Assembly (NCBI RefSeq): GCF_019469425.1
Contig: NZ_CP048272.1
Span: 1,674,001 to 1,738,000, forward strand
Reading direction: 5' to 3'
From: Bifidobacterium asteroides
GTDB taxonomy: Bacteria; Actinomycetota; Actinomycetes; Actinomycetales; Bifidobacteriaceae
DNA: 64,000 nt
Numbering within the stretch: position 1 is the first letter of the stretch; every line of letters starts with the position of its first letter. Shown here in pieces: positions 8,737 to 17,621 of this stretch. Position numbers and translations under genes: made by a program. Below the pieces are notes generated by a model. That model saw nothing but the letters and a program-made list of their open reading frames with translations, did no database searches and had not been told where the DNA came from.

Positions 8737-9477
8737 TCACTTCTGGCCCTGGGCCGCCACAGCAGCAGCACCGGCGGCGGCGGCCTCCGGATCCAGGTAC
8801 TCGCCGCGAGGCTTGATGGGCTTGAAGTTCTCGTCCAGCTCGTAGACCAGGGGGATGGCCGTGGGAATGTTGACCTTGGCGATCTCGTCCTCAGTTAGGT
8901 TGTCGAGCATCTTGACGATGGCCCTCAGGGAATTGCCGTGGGCAGCGATCAGGACGGTCTTGCCGGTCTTGAGTTCCGGGACAATGTCACTCTCCCAGTA
9001 GGGGGTGACGCGCTTGACCACGTTGGCCAGCGCCTCGGCGCGAGGTACAGGCGCTCCAGCATACCGTGGGTCATGGGACTGCGAGTATTCGTCGTCAGGG
9101 TCGATCTCGGGCGGCGGGGTGGCATAGGAGCGACGCCAGAGCATGAACTTCTCGTCGCCGTACTTCTCGCGGATCTCGGTCTTGTTCTTACCCTGCAATG
9201 CTCCGTAGTGACGCTCGTTCAGCCTCCAGTCGCGCTTGACTGGGATCCAAAGGCGGTCTGCCTCGTCCAAGGCGATGTTGGCGGTGTTGATGGCGCGGCG
9301 CAGCAGTGAGGTGAAGACGATGTCGGGCAGAACACCCTTATCCTTGAGCAGCTTGCCGCCCTTACGAGCCTCCTGCTCGCCCTGCTCGGTCAGCGGGACG
9401 TCCACCCAGCCGGTGAATTGATTGGTGTTGTTCCATGCGCTCTGGCCATGCCTGAGCAATACTAGTTTGTAGGTCAT
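8737..9477 (-). CDS. gpmA: 2,3-bisphosphoglycerate-dependent phosphoglycerate mutase
   Basis: Converts 3-phosphoglycerate to 2-phosphoglycerate in glycolysis. 246 residues, the standard length. The phosphohistidine motif LRHGQSAWN is at 8-16, with the dPGM signature [13 protein letters not shown] and the second catalytic His in [11 protein letters not shown]. The C-terminal tail ([16 protein letters not shown]) is Ala-rich, as is common in high-GC relatives. Monocistronic, with its own terminator. Confidence 0.96.
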   Translation of the reverse strand: MTYKLVLLRHGQSAWNNTNQFTGWVDVPLTEQGEQEARKGGKLLKDKGVLPDIVFTSLLRRAINTANIALDEADRLWIPVKRDWRLNERHYGALQGKNKTEIREKYGDEKFMLWRRSYATPPPEIDPDDEYSQSHDPRYAGAPVPRAEALANVVKRVTPYWESDIVPELKTGKTVLIAAHGNSLRAIVKMLDNLTEDEIAKVNIPTAIPLVYELDENFKPIKPRGEYLDPEAAAAGAAAVAAQGQK

Positions 9478-9543
9478 ACTAAGAATTCTAAGACCTAAGA
9501 GGGACTGTTTGGAGACCTACAGCTTCCCTTGCAGAGCGACCAC

Positions 9544-10491
9544 TTAAAGCAGGCATACACCCAGCCAGCAGAACCCTGTCAGCAGATCAGTATAGCCCGA
9601 CAGCGCGAACGCCCTGCTGAAGCGGTTCCGGCAGCTGGCCACTGCGGTGGCAATGGCTAGGATCAGGATAGGCAGCAGGCAGAGCAGGCGGGGCCAGGCC
9701 TCTGCAAGAGGGCCGTCAGACAGGGACCATGACTCGAACACACCCAGGATCACAGCCAGGGCATAGCAGGACCCCATCAGAATCAGCGTGCCTTTGGCTC
9801 CGATGAATGAAGACAGCGTGTACTTGCCGGCCAGAGGGTCCGCGTCAATGTCCCGATAGTTGTTGATCTCCAGAACGGGGATGCAGACAAGACCGCCGAC
9901 CAAGGCACCGATGAACCCGTGAGGGTCGATGCCGCCGGTCTCCAGGTATTGGGTGGCCAGCACGCCCACCAGGCCGAAGAAGATCATGATGCTCAGTTCG
10001 CCCATGGCCCTATAGCCGTAGGGGTGTTTGCCTCCCGTGTAAAACCAGGCTCCCAGCAGACAGAAGATGCCGACCAGGATCATCCACCAGTGGCCAGTCA
10101 CCCAGCAGAGAATCAGACCGGACAGGCAGGCCATAAGGATGTTGAGGTAGGCAGACAGCAGGACCTTGCGAGGCTCCACGCCACCAGCCACCCCTCTTCT
10201 GGGCAGATCGGGCACCGAGCCGTCAGCGCCTGCGGCCGAAAGGCTGCTCCGGCCCTCGTCAGTACCTCTGATGCCGTCGAAATAGTCATTGGCCAGATTG
10301 CAGGTGCTATGAATGAATACAGCAGTAAGACAGCATAAGAGGACGATCAGCCAGAAGCGCGCATCCGGCACCAGCCCTTGGTTGAACAGCTGCCGCAGTG
10401 CCACCGCCGTGCCGATCAGAACCGGCGTGGGCGAGCAGAGCAATGCCGAGGGCCGCAGTGCGTCCTTGTATTCATGAAGTGTGATAAACAT
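9544..10491 (-). CDS. UbiA/MenA-family prenyltransferase, copy 1
   Basis: 315 residues, all-helical with about eight or nine membrane segments. It has the two Asp-rich Mg2+/polyprenyl-diphosphate motifs of UbiA enzymes: NDYFDGIRGTD (about 68-78) and NNYRDIDADPLAGKYT (about 210-225). MenA homologues join dihydroxynaphthoate to a polyprenyl chain. The block GHWWMILVGI...HPYGY is shared almost word for word with the next gene, marking the two as tandem paralogues. I use the ATG at 10491; an in-frame GTG at 10509 is possible, and neither has a strong ribosome binding site. The acceptor is unproven: menaquinone genes are not otherwise in this window. Confidence 0.8.
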   Translation of the reverse strand: MFITLHEYKDALRPSALLCSPTPVLIGTAVALRQLFNQGLVPDARFWLIVLLCCLTAVFIHSTCNLANDYFDGIRGTDEGRSSLSAAGADGSVPDLPRRGVAGGVEPRKVLLSAYLNILMACLSGLILCWVTGHWWMILVGIFCLLGAWFYTGGKHPYGYRAMGELSIMIFFGLVGVLATQYLETGGIDPHGFIGALVGGLVCIPVLEINNYRDIDADPLAGKYTLSSFIGAKGTLILMGSCYALAVILGVFESWSLSDGPLAEAWPRLLCLLPILILAIATAVASCRNRFSRAFALSGYTDLLTGFCWLGVCLL

Positions 10492-10556
10492 GATTGCCTG
10501 ATTATGCACTTAATCGCTCGAATGTCGGGCTACTCTCCTACGAGAGGGCCAAGATT

Positions 10557-11537
10557 TCACAGCTGCAGGAGCAGTCCCGCCGACCAGCATAGGGCTGAGA
10601 CCAGGGTACCCTTGCCTGCCATGCCGAAGGCCTTGGGCACCTGGCCACGGGCAAAGGCTCGGCAGATCAGCAGGAAGACAGCGGCCACTGGCAGGAGGAC
10701 CAGCACAAGAGGAAAGCCGGGCAGGCCACGTCGCATGACAGCCGGAACGAACTGGATTAGGCCCAGAACCAAGCTCAAGATGTAGACCAAGTAAATGGAA
10801 ACAGCCGCTGCGCGCGCTCCCACCAGAACCGCGTATGTGTGCTTGCCGGCACGACAGTCGTCATCCAGGTCCCGGTAATTGTTGAGCATGAGCAGGCCCA
10901 CGGCATTGAGTCCGCAGGCGCAGGCGCCCAGGATGCCGGCGACATCAACCCTATTTATGAGAAAGTACTCAGTGCCCAGGGTGGCCACCAGACCGAAGAA
11001 GATGAAGACGCTGACCTCACCCAGCCCGTGGTAGCCGTATGGATGCGGGCCGCCCACGTAACACCAGCCGGCGACCAGGCAGCAGATCCCAACCAGAATC
11101 ATCCACCAGTGACCGGTCAGCGCCATGACTGCCAGACCCATCAGACAGGTGAAGGCCGCCGAGATCATGGTGGCGTAAAGCACCTTCCTGGGCGGCACGC
11201 CGGCGGCCACCAAACGCCTCGGTCTGCCGGAGACGACCTCTTCGCCGCCACGACCGGAATCAGTGCCGCGAACACCATCGGCATAATCATTGGCAAAGTT
11301 GGCTGCAATCTGCATAGACAGGGCGAGCAGGACCAACAAGATAACGATCAAGGCCAACCGTCCCGGTGTGGCCGCCTTCAGGGCGGGGTCGACAGGCGTG
11401 GGCGAGCATGAGCTGGTGCACTGTTCCAGAAGCCGTGACCGCTCCAAGAGTGCAGCCGAAGCGCCCACGCAGACAGGCGCCACCGAGGCAGGCAGCGTTC
11501 TGGGACGCATACCATCCACCCACAGCCTGATATTCAT
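10557..11537 (-). CDS. UbiA/MenA-family prenyltransferase, copy 2
   Basis: 326 residues with multiple membrane segments. The motifs are NDYADGVRGTDSGRG and NNYRDLDDDCRAGKHT, both complete. NIRLWVDGMRPRTLPASVAPV at the N-terminus is the classical MenA opening, so this copy is the better candidate for 1,4-dihydroxy-2-naphthoate polyprenyltransferase. The ATG at 11537 follows GGAGAGGG. It lies 65 bases upstream of copy 1 and 34 bases downstream of lysS on the same strand. The assignment to MenA rather than another UbiA acceptor is an inference from sequence similarity. Confidence 0.83.
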   Translation of the reverse strand: MNIRLWVDGMRPRTLPASVAPVCVGASAALLERSRLLEQCTSSCSPTPVDPALKAATPGRLALIVILLVLLALSMQIAANFANDYADGVRGTDSGRGGEEVVSGRPRRLVAAGVPPRKVLYATMISAAFTCLMGLAVMALTGHWWMILVGICCLVAGWCYVGGPHPYGYHGLGEVSVFIFFGLVATLGTEYFLINRVDVAGILGACACGLNAVGLLMLNNYRDLDDDCRAGKHTYAVLVGARAAAVSIYLVYILSLVLGLIQFVPAVMRRGLPGFPLVLVLLPVAAVFLLICRAFARGQVPKAFGMAGKGTLVSALCWSAGLLLQL

Positions 11538-11571
11538 GACCGTCCCTCTCCTGCTATCATCTCAGGCTGAC

Positions 11572-13200
11572 TCAGATCAGCGGCTTGACCAGGGGGAAGG
11601 TGATGGTCTCGCGGATGGATGCGCCGGTAAGGGCGATCAGCAGACGATCAATGCCCATGCCCATGCCACCAGCGGGAGGCATGCCTACGCCCAGGGCCTC
11701 CAGGAAGTCCTCGTCAATGTCCATGGCCTCGACATCGCCGCGGCTGGCCATCTTGGCCTGCTCGACGAACCGCTGCCGCTGGACCACCGGATCGTTCAGC
11801 TCGGAGTAGCCCGTTGCTAGCTCGAACCCGCGAACATAAAGGTCCCACTTCTCAACGACACCCCGCTTGGTGCGGTGGGCCTTGACCAGGGGCGAGGTCT
11901 CGACAGGAAAATCACGCACGAAGGTCGGCTCGTACAGCTTGTCCTGCCAGAAGTGCTCCCAGAGGTGTTCGACAAGCTTGCCGTGGTTTTCAGCCGGCTC
12001 CTCCTCCAGGCCCAGTCTGTCAGCGATGGTCCGCAGATGGTCCACGCTGGTCTGCGGGGTGATCTCCTCGCCCAGGGACTCGGAAAGGGACTCATACATG
12101 CTGATCTGGCGCCAGTCCCCGCCGAAGTCGTACTGGCTGCCATCCTGCAGGGTCACCTTCAGCGATCCTGCCGTAGCCATGGCCGCCTTCTGGATCAGCT
12201 CCTTGGTCAGTTCTCCGATGGTGTCGTAGGTACCGTAGGCCTGATAGGCCTCCAACATGGTGAACTCCGGGGCATGGGTGGCATCCACGCCCTCATTGCG
12301 GAAGTCACGGTTAATCTCGAAGACCCGCTCAATGCCACCAACCAAGCAGCGCTTGAGGAAGAGTTCAGGGGCGATGCGCAGGTAGAGGTCGATGTCGAAG
12401 GCGTTCATATGGGTGGTGAATGGCCGGGCCGCAGCGCCGCCATGCACAGTCTGAAGCATGGGGGTCTCGACCTCCATGAAGTCGTGGTCCTCAAAGGTAC
12501 GCCTCAGGGAGGAGACGGCCTTGGAACGGCGGCGGACCATGGCCCGCACATCCTCATCGGCGATCATGGCCAGGTAGGGCTTGCGGGTACGCTGCTCCTC
12601 GGTCAGTTCCTTGTGAAGAGCAGGCAGTGGCTGCAGTGCCTTGGCTGCAATGTTCCACTCGGTGGCGAAGACGGAGAGCTCGCCGGTCTTGGAGGCGACC
12701 ACGCGGCCGCGCAGGTATAGGTGATCGCCGAGGTCGACCAGCTGCTTGAACCGCTTCAGAGAATCAGCGCCAATCTCACGCTTGGAGATCATGCCTTGGA
12801 TGCGGGTGCCGTCGCCCGCCGCCAGCTGAACGAAGCAGAGGCCGCCGCCGTTGCGCAGGAAGAGTACCCTGCCGGCGATGCCAACCACATCCTCGGTCTC
12901 CTGGCCTGGCTCCAGGCGGTCCTGATACTTGCGGCGCACATCCTCGATGCGATCGGTTACATCCAGATGGACCGGGTAGGGTTCGAGGCCCTCCTTGAGC
13001 ATGAGCGCCCTCTTGGCCACGCGCATGCGCACCTGTTCGGGATGGCCTTCAGCACCGTCCGTCAAATTGTCGGGATCGATGGCGTCATCCAGCTGGGCGC
13101 CCTGATCGATCTTCTCCGTGATGGCCATATCCTGATCCAGCAGCACCTGAGCGCGTTCGACCGTCGTCAAACGAGGAGTTTCTTCCGATGAGTCATTCAT
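11572..13200 (-). CDS. lysS: Lysyl-tRNA synthetase, class II
   Basis: Charges tRNA-Lys. 542 residues, with a 50-residue N-terminal extension before the core. The OB-fold anticodon-binding domain (about 105-215) includes GRVLFLRNGGGLCFVQL. The class II motifs follow: motif 1 MEVETPMLQ, motif 2 FEINRDFRNEG...HAPEFTMLEAY and motif 3 GMGMGIDRLLIAL. The ATG at 13200 is the only plausible start. The gene probably shares a transcript with the two prenyltransferase genes downstream. Confidence 0.96.
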   Translation of the reverse strand: MNDSSEETPRLTTVERAQVLLDQDMAITEKIDQGAQLDDAIDPDNLTDGAEGHPEQVRMRVAKRALMLKEGLEPYPVHLDVTDRIEDVRRKYQDRLEPGQETEDVVGIAGRVLFLRNGGGLCFVQLAAGDGTRIQGMISKREIGADSLKRFKQLVDLGDHLYLRGRVVASKTGELSVFATEWNIAAKALQPLPALHKELTEEQRTRKPYLAMIADEDVRAMVRRRSKAVSSLRRTFEDHDFMEVETPMLQTVHGGAAARPFTTHMNAFDIDLYLRIAPELFLKRCLVGGIERVFEINRDFRNEGVDATHAPEFTMLEAYQAYGTYDTIGELTKELIQKAAMATAGSLKVTLQDGSQYDFGGDWRQISMYESLSESLGEEITPQTSVDHLRTIADRLGLEEEPAENHGKLVEHLWEHFWQDKLYEPTFVRDFPVETSPLVKAHRTKRGVVEKWDLYVRGFELATGYSELNDPVVQRQRFVEQAKMASRGDVEAMDIDEDFLEALGVGMPPAGGMGMGIDRLLIALTGASIRETITFPLVKPLI

Positions 13201-13290
13201 AAGCCGCTATTTTACGCATGAGCCAGTACTTGGCCCAGGTACCGACGAAGGACAAGCGGTTGCACGGTCGCGCCGCGCAGGCAATGGCGT

Positions 13291-13318
13291 TTGGCCGACG
13301 GTACGTGTACTATATAGA
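13291..13318 (+). promoter_or_regulatory. Promoter of tRNA-Pro
   Basis: TTGGCC at 13291-13296, a 16-base spacer, then TATAGA at 13313-13318. It ends 9 bases before the tRNA 5' end. Confidence 0.6.
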
Positions 13319-13327
13319 ACGTTGTCA

Positions 13328-13401
<74 letters not shown>

Positions 13402-13407
13402 CAATTT

Positions 13408-13440
13408 ATTCCGGTCCTCATGGGTGGGGCCGGTATTTCT
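13408..13440 (+). terminator. Terminator-like hairpin after tRNA-Pro
   Basis: CCGGTCC (13411-13417) pairs with GGGCCGG (one G-T pair) around an 8-base loop, then TATTTCT. Confidence 0.6.
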
Positions 13441-13679
13441 GCGTTCGTAACTTTTATATCCGGGTGTATGCACGAATATAAGCTTTGCCTATTTCTTCCT
13501 CTTTTTCAAGAAACAAAAGCGACTCTCTTTTTTGCACTTTTTATAAGTTCGTGATCACGACCCCAACAATCCTGAAAAAATCTACCGCATCAGTATTTAG
13601 CTTCATCGACGCATAAAAAAAACCAATCATCAGCATCCAGATGTAGTATATAAACAAATATTCTGTTCAAAGGAGCATA
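13441..13679. other. AT-rich leader of the ATPase/TOPRIM pair
   Basis: About 240 AT-rich bases, in clear contrast to the surrounding GC-rich genes. No coding frame stands out. A TATATA-type -10 element lies near 13647-13655 and AAAGGAG lies just before the ATG at 13680. I found no copy of the tRNA-Pro 3' end that would mark an attachment-site duplication. Confidence 0.5.
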
Positions 13680-14888
13680 ATGCGGATCTTAGCCTTTGAC
13701 CTCAAAGGACTTCGCCTATACGACAAGGGCACACTACGCATGATCCTGTTCGCTGAGGATAGGATTACCAACGGCAGCTTCACCTATCGCCTTCAAGGCA
13801 CCACCTCACCGCTTGGCATCGTCACAGCCATTGGCATCTCCGGCATCAATGCCTCCGGCAAAACCACTGATCTACGCCTGCTTTCTCTAATCATCAACAT
13901 TGCCAGAGGCACTTCTTTGGGAACTCAACGCTTTACCATCGATCCGCTGATGGACATTCTTGAGCCCACGATTACAGCACGCATTATCTTCGAGGAAAGC
14001 GGCGAAGCTTGGCTGCTCGATGCCACCCTCCGGCGCGCAGACCAAAACGAGACCACCGCCGACTCCCCCTTGGTTTTCGAAAGGGAACGGCTGTGCCACT
14101 ATACGGGCAAGAGCCTGAGCAAGATTCGTTTGAAAAGAACAATTGATGGTAACGAGGAATCTTGGCTGACTGTAGCGACTCGAGGAGTGAATAAGTCCGG
14201 CGACGAAAAGGAGTTGGCTGATGATGTCAAGAGATTTTTACCCCCCGACCGCTCTCTGACGACCGGAATTCTGCGCACCAAGAAGACCATGGTCACCATC
14301 TGTCTGCAAAATCCGCCGCAAATGTCGATTCCTGTCACTCCCCCACCGCAAGTGGTACGTCTATTCGATCCGACCATCGAACACTTGGAAGTAAGCGATC
14401 ACCAGTTCCATATCAAGTTCCGCAATGAAAAGGTTGAGCGTGACTGTGATCCCTCTCAAGCTATGGCCATGATATCGGCGGGAACATTCCGTGGAACCTC
14501 CTTAGCGCAACATGCTATCGAAACACTTGCGCAAGGAGGCTACCTACTATTCGACGAAATCGAAAACAGCATAAACAAGCAGTTGGTCTTCGCCATCATC
14601 GACTTGTTCTCCTCTCCTGCTACTAACCCAAATGGGGCGGTGCTCGTTTTTTCTACGCACTATCCTGAGTTGCTGGATCATTTCACCAGAAAGGACAACA
14701 TTTGGTTCGCGGTCAGGCATGATAACACCGGATTCCAACTGGTCCGATACAACGAGTTGGTGACCCGAGGTGAGCTCAAGAAGAGCGTTCAGTTCATGTC
14801 AGGGGCCCTGCAAGGAACAGCACCTTCTGCTGCTTCCATCCGCGCCTTGCGAAGCTACGTCAGGGAAAAGGTAAGAGTTCATGGATAA
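13680..14888 (+). CDS. AAA15/RloA-like ATPase of a two-gene system
   Basis: 402 residues. Walker A is SGINASGKTT (about 54-63), Walker B YLLFDEIENS (about 288-297, with D292 and E293) and the switch His is in VFSTHYPELLD (H327). The order Walker A near residue 60, a long insert, then ISAGT...GGYLLFDEIENS...NPNGAVLVFSTH...NIWF is that of the AAA15 (COG1106) ATPases, which include RloA and the PARIS protein AriA. It overlaps the next gene by 8 bases, so the two are translationally coupled. Low GC and position behind tRNA-Pro suggest horizontal gain. The family call is an inference from motif order; the function (defence) is not proven. Confidence 0.75.
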   Translation: MRILAFDLKGLRLYDKGTLRMILFAEDRITNGSFTYRLQGTTSPLGIVTAIGISGINASGKTTDLRLLSLIINIARGTSLGTQRFTIDPLMDILEPTITARIIFEESGEAWLLDATLRRADQNETTADSPLVFERERLCHYTGKSLSKIRLKRTIDGNEESWLTVATRGVNKSGDEKELADDVKRFLPPDRSLTTGILRTKKTMVTICLQNPPQMSIPVTPPPQVVRLFDPTIEHLEVSDHQFHIKFRNEKVERDCDPSQAMAMISAGTFRGTSLAQHAIETLAQGGYLLFDEIENSINKQLVFAIIDLFSSPATNPNGAVLVFSTHYPELLDHFTRKDNIWFAVRHDNTGFQLVRYNELVTRGELKKSVQFMSGALQGTAPSAASIRALRSYVREKVRVHG

Positions 14889-15462
14889 TCAAGCGATATT
14901 CAAGGAACCTACATTGGTTGTCTGCGAAGGAGCCGCCGAAAGTGTCATCTTTGAACTCCTACTGGCAAGAGGGAAACTGATCATACCTGCAGATTCCCTT
15001 ATTGAAGATCCACAGACTGGCCGGCTTTACACTCGCTGCCGTAAAAATAGGGAGATTGAGGAACGGTTCCTTTCCGTTACCTATGATTCTCCATGTGTAA
15101 ATATCATCCGTATTATTGACTCTGCAAATGAACGCTTTCAATTGTCGCCTCTGTACCAGTCTAAAGCCCGTGTATTCACGCTGACTACCCGTCCGGAGAT
15201 TGAGATTTTGGCAATCATCAAAGAGGGCGCTTATAGGGATTGGGCACATGTCAATAACATGAAACCCAGTGAATTCTGCAAGGAGCGGCTGGGACTGCAC
15301 AAGATCAAGCAGTACGCTTTCTTACGCCAATATTGGAATGATGCAGACGAACTCTGTCATGTCATTGACCAGTACCGAAGTTACCATCACTTCCAAAACC
15401 GTGAGCGATGTTTGGCAGAAATACTCATTGCTCATTCGAGCAGAGGCACCGATCAGGTGTGA
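14881..15462 (+). CDS. Putative TOPRIM-like (RloB-type) partner protein
   Basis: 193 residues, no membrane segment. The opening TLVVCEGAAESVIFELLL resembles the TOPRIM glutamate motif (E16). IIRIIDSANERF (D80) would be the Asp motif, although the second Asp expected in DxD is missing or shifted. TLTTRPEIEILAI resembles the NPcFElWLL segment of RloB proteins. RloB proteins are about 200 residues and sit directly downstream of an RloA ATPase, exactly this layout. The role would be a nuclease or nucleotide-acting effector controlled by the ATPase. The family link rests on short motifs and the gene pair; it could be a new TOPRIM subfamily or an unrelated fold. Confidence 0.55.
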   Translation: MDNQAIFKEPTLVVCEGAAESVIFELLLARGKLIIPADSLIEDPQTGRLYTRCRKNREIEERFLSVTYDSPCVNIIRIIDSANERFQLSPLYQSKARVFTLTTRPEIEILAIIKEGAYRDWAHVNNMKPSEFCKERLGLHKIKQYAFLRQYWNDADELCHVIDQYRSYHHFQNRERCLAEILIAHSSRGTDQV

Positions 15463-15501
15463 CCTAGACGACGTAACCGACCGAGGTTCACCAAAGACCA
15501 T

Positions 15502-15513
15502 CAGTCTAGACTG
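15502..15513. promoter_or_regulatory. Perfect 12-bp palindrome upstream of the TPR-DUF4037 gene
   Basis: CAGTCTAGACTG, a perfect dyad, lies 78 bases before the start codon. It could be a regulator binding site; no regulator gene adjoins it. Confidence 0.35.
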
Positions 15514-15590
15514 GTAGGTAGAAGCAACTAGGGCGCTGGGGCTCCATGAGGAATCCGCACCTTCAGATACCCTGACAGTAAGGGAGCCAA

Positions 15591-17609
15591 ATGAGCCAGG
15601 ACCAGACACCGATCACAGGCAGCAAGCAGAAAGAGCCCCAACCGTCCTACATGCAACCGGACGGCAGCTTCGACACCCAGGCCTTCCTGGACGGACTGGA
15701 TGTCATCTTCAACGCCGGCAAGGCCCGCGATCAGGCCGGACCCTACCTGCAGCAGGCGCTGGTGGATGCGGAGAATGCGGGCGATGACACCGGACTGCTG
15801 ACCGTGCTGAACGAAACCATGGGCTTCTACCGGTCCCAGGGTCGCCACCAGGAGAACATGTGGATAATCCAGCGCACCATCGAGCTGGCCACACGCATGC
15901 GCATCGAAGGGTCCGAGGCCTGGACGACCACCCTGATCAATGCAGCCACAGGTCTGCGGGCAGCCAAGAAGTACGACCAAGCTGAAGACCTCTACCGGCA
16001 GGCGCTTGCCTCCGCAGCCAAAACTCTTGGGCCCAGGGACCGACGGCTGGCCGCCCTGCACAACAACCTGTCCATGCTCTACAGCGAAACCAAGCGGCCC
16101 GACAAGGCCGAGCAGGAGCTGCGCCGGGCCATGGGCATCCTGGAGAATTCCAGTACTGATCCTTCCCGGGATCTGGATCTGGCCTCCACCCACACCAATC
16201 TTGCCCTCCTGCTCATGCAGAGCAAGGACAATCCGCAGGCTCTGCAAGAGGCTTGGAACCAGGCCCGCACCGCCCTTAGCATCTATCGAACCGGCCACCT
16301 GGAGAACAGCGCACACTATGCCTCGGCCCTGGCAGGCTTCGCCCAGGTCTGCTACATGACCGGTCGTTTCAGCCAGTCGGCAGACACCTACCGCAAGGCC
16401 CTAGCCATCATTGAGGACCGGTACGGCAAGGGCAGCGATTACTACCAGGTCACAAAGGCCAATCTGGACCAGGCCCAGTACGCAGCCGAAGAGGCCGGGG
16501 ACAAAGATCTATCCGATCAGACTGGCGAAGCAGCATCCAGCCAGCCGAAGACCAGGTACCAGAACGATGACAACGATCGGCATGACTCCCGCCCGGATAT
16601 TCAAGGGCTGGATCTGGCCAAGGCCTACTGGGAGCAGGTGGGTCGCCCCATGCTGGAGGAACGCTACCCTCAATATCGCGGCAGGATTGCCGTGGGCTTG
16701 ATGGGCCATGGCTCGGACTGCTATGGGTTTGACGATGCCATCTCCCGAGACCATGATTTCGGCCCGGGCTTCTGTCTGTGGCTGACCAGCGAGGATTACC
16801 AGGCCATTGGCGACCAGCTGCAGAAGGACTATGAGACCCTGCCCGCTGAGTTCATGGGGTTCGGTGCGCGGACCGACAGCGTCAGAGCAAAAGGAAGCAA
16901 CCGGCGCGTAGGCGTCTTCGAGATCGGCGCCTTCTTCGAATCCCTGACCGGCTACCGGCAGGCGCCCCCGGAAGATCACTCCCACGAGTGGCTGCTCCTG
17001 GACGAGGCGACGCTGGCGGCGGCCACCAACGGCAGGATTTTCGCAGATCCTCTAGGACAGATGCTGGCCACCCGGCAGGGGTTCAAGGCGATGCCCGACG
17101 ATGTGCGATTCTGCCTAATCTCCCGTCGGCTGGGCATGATCGCCCAGGCAGGCCAGTACAACCTGCCGCGGAGTCTGCAACGGGGCGACGGGGCTGCAGC
17201 CATGCTGTCAATCAACGAATTCGTGCAGGCCTGTGCCTCCCTGATCTTCCTGATCAACAATCCGTTGACAGTCGGGTATCTGCCCTACTACAAGTGGACC
17301 TTCGCGGCCCTGCGGCGACTGAGCGGACGAATGGCCACCAGGCTGTCCGATCTGACCGAGCAACTGGAAGACATCCTGCGCCTGGCTTCGGCTGCCTGCT
17401 ACGGGGGGCAAGGCTTTGGCGAAGGCGGCAAGGGATCCCGACCGGCCGCCGAACGCGTCACCAAACTTGTAGAGTCCATCTGCGCAAGAATCGTAGAAGA
17501 GTTGCAAGCCGAAGGCTTGACCAACAGCCCGGAAACCTTCCTGGAATGGCAGCGCCCCTATGTCGAAGCCCACATCTCTAGCGAGGATCCGATTCTGCAC
17601 AGCATCTGA
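15591..17609 (+). CDS. TPR protein with C-terminal DUF4037 nucleotidyltransferase-like domain
   Basis: 672 residues in two halves. Residues about 40-310 are TPR repeats of the kinesin-light-chain/NPHP3 kind, such as YDQAEDLYRQALA, KAEQELRRAMGIL and FSQSADTYRKALAIIE. After an acidic hydrophilic linker, residues about 340-665 form a DUF4037 domain that opens with a nucleotidyltransferase-like motif: a Gly-Ser step (MGHGSDCYGFDD) and then RDHDFGPGFCLWL, giving the D-x-D pair. That part of the fold suggests transfer of a nucleotide or binding of one. The ATG at 15591 follows AGGGAGCC. The DUF4125 gene starts 12 bases downstream. The biological role is unknown to me. Confidence 0.8.
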   Translation: MSQDQTPITGSKQKEPQPSYMQPDGSFDTQAFLDGLDVIFNAGKARDQAGPYLQQALVDAENAGDDTGLLTVLNETMGFYRSQGRHQENMWIIQRTIELATRMRIEGSEAWTTTLINAATGLRAAKKYDQAEDLYRQALASAAKTLGPRDRRLAALHNNLSMLYSETKRPDKAEQELRRAMGILENSSTDPSRDLDLASTHTNLALLLMQSKDNPQALQEAWNQARTALSIYRTGHLENSAHYASALAGFAQVCYMTGRFSQSADTYRKALAIIEDRYGKGSDYYQVTKANLDQAQYAAEEAGDKDLSDQTGEAASSQPKTRYQNDDNDRHDSRPDIQGLDLAKAYWEQVGRPMLEERYPQYRGRIAVGLMGHGSDCYGFDDAISRDHDFGPGFCLWLTSEDYQAIGDQLQKDYETLPAEFMGFGARTDSVRAKGSNRRVGVFEIGAFFESLTGYRQAPPEDHSHEWLLLDEATLAAATNGRIFADPLGQMLATRQGFKAMPDDVRFCLISRRLGMIAQAGQYNLPRSLQRGDGAAAMLSINEFVQACASLIFLINNPLTVGYLPYYKWTFAALRRLSGRMATRLSDLTEQLEDILRLASAACYGGQGFGEGGKGSRPAAERVTKLVESICARIVEELQAEGLTNSPETFLEWQRPYVEAHISSEDPILHSI

Positions 17610-17621
17610 AAGGAGCCGAGG

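Noticed and set aside
13402-15590. Integrated element with attachment sites at tRNA-Pro
   Set aside because: No integrase and no second copy of the tRNA 3' end was found up to the TPR gene, so a classical island with att sites is not supported. Only the low GC and location point to transfer.
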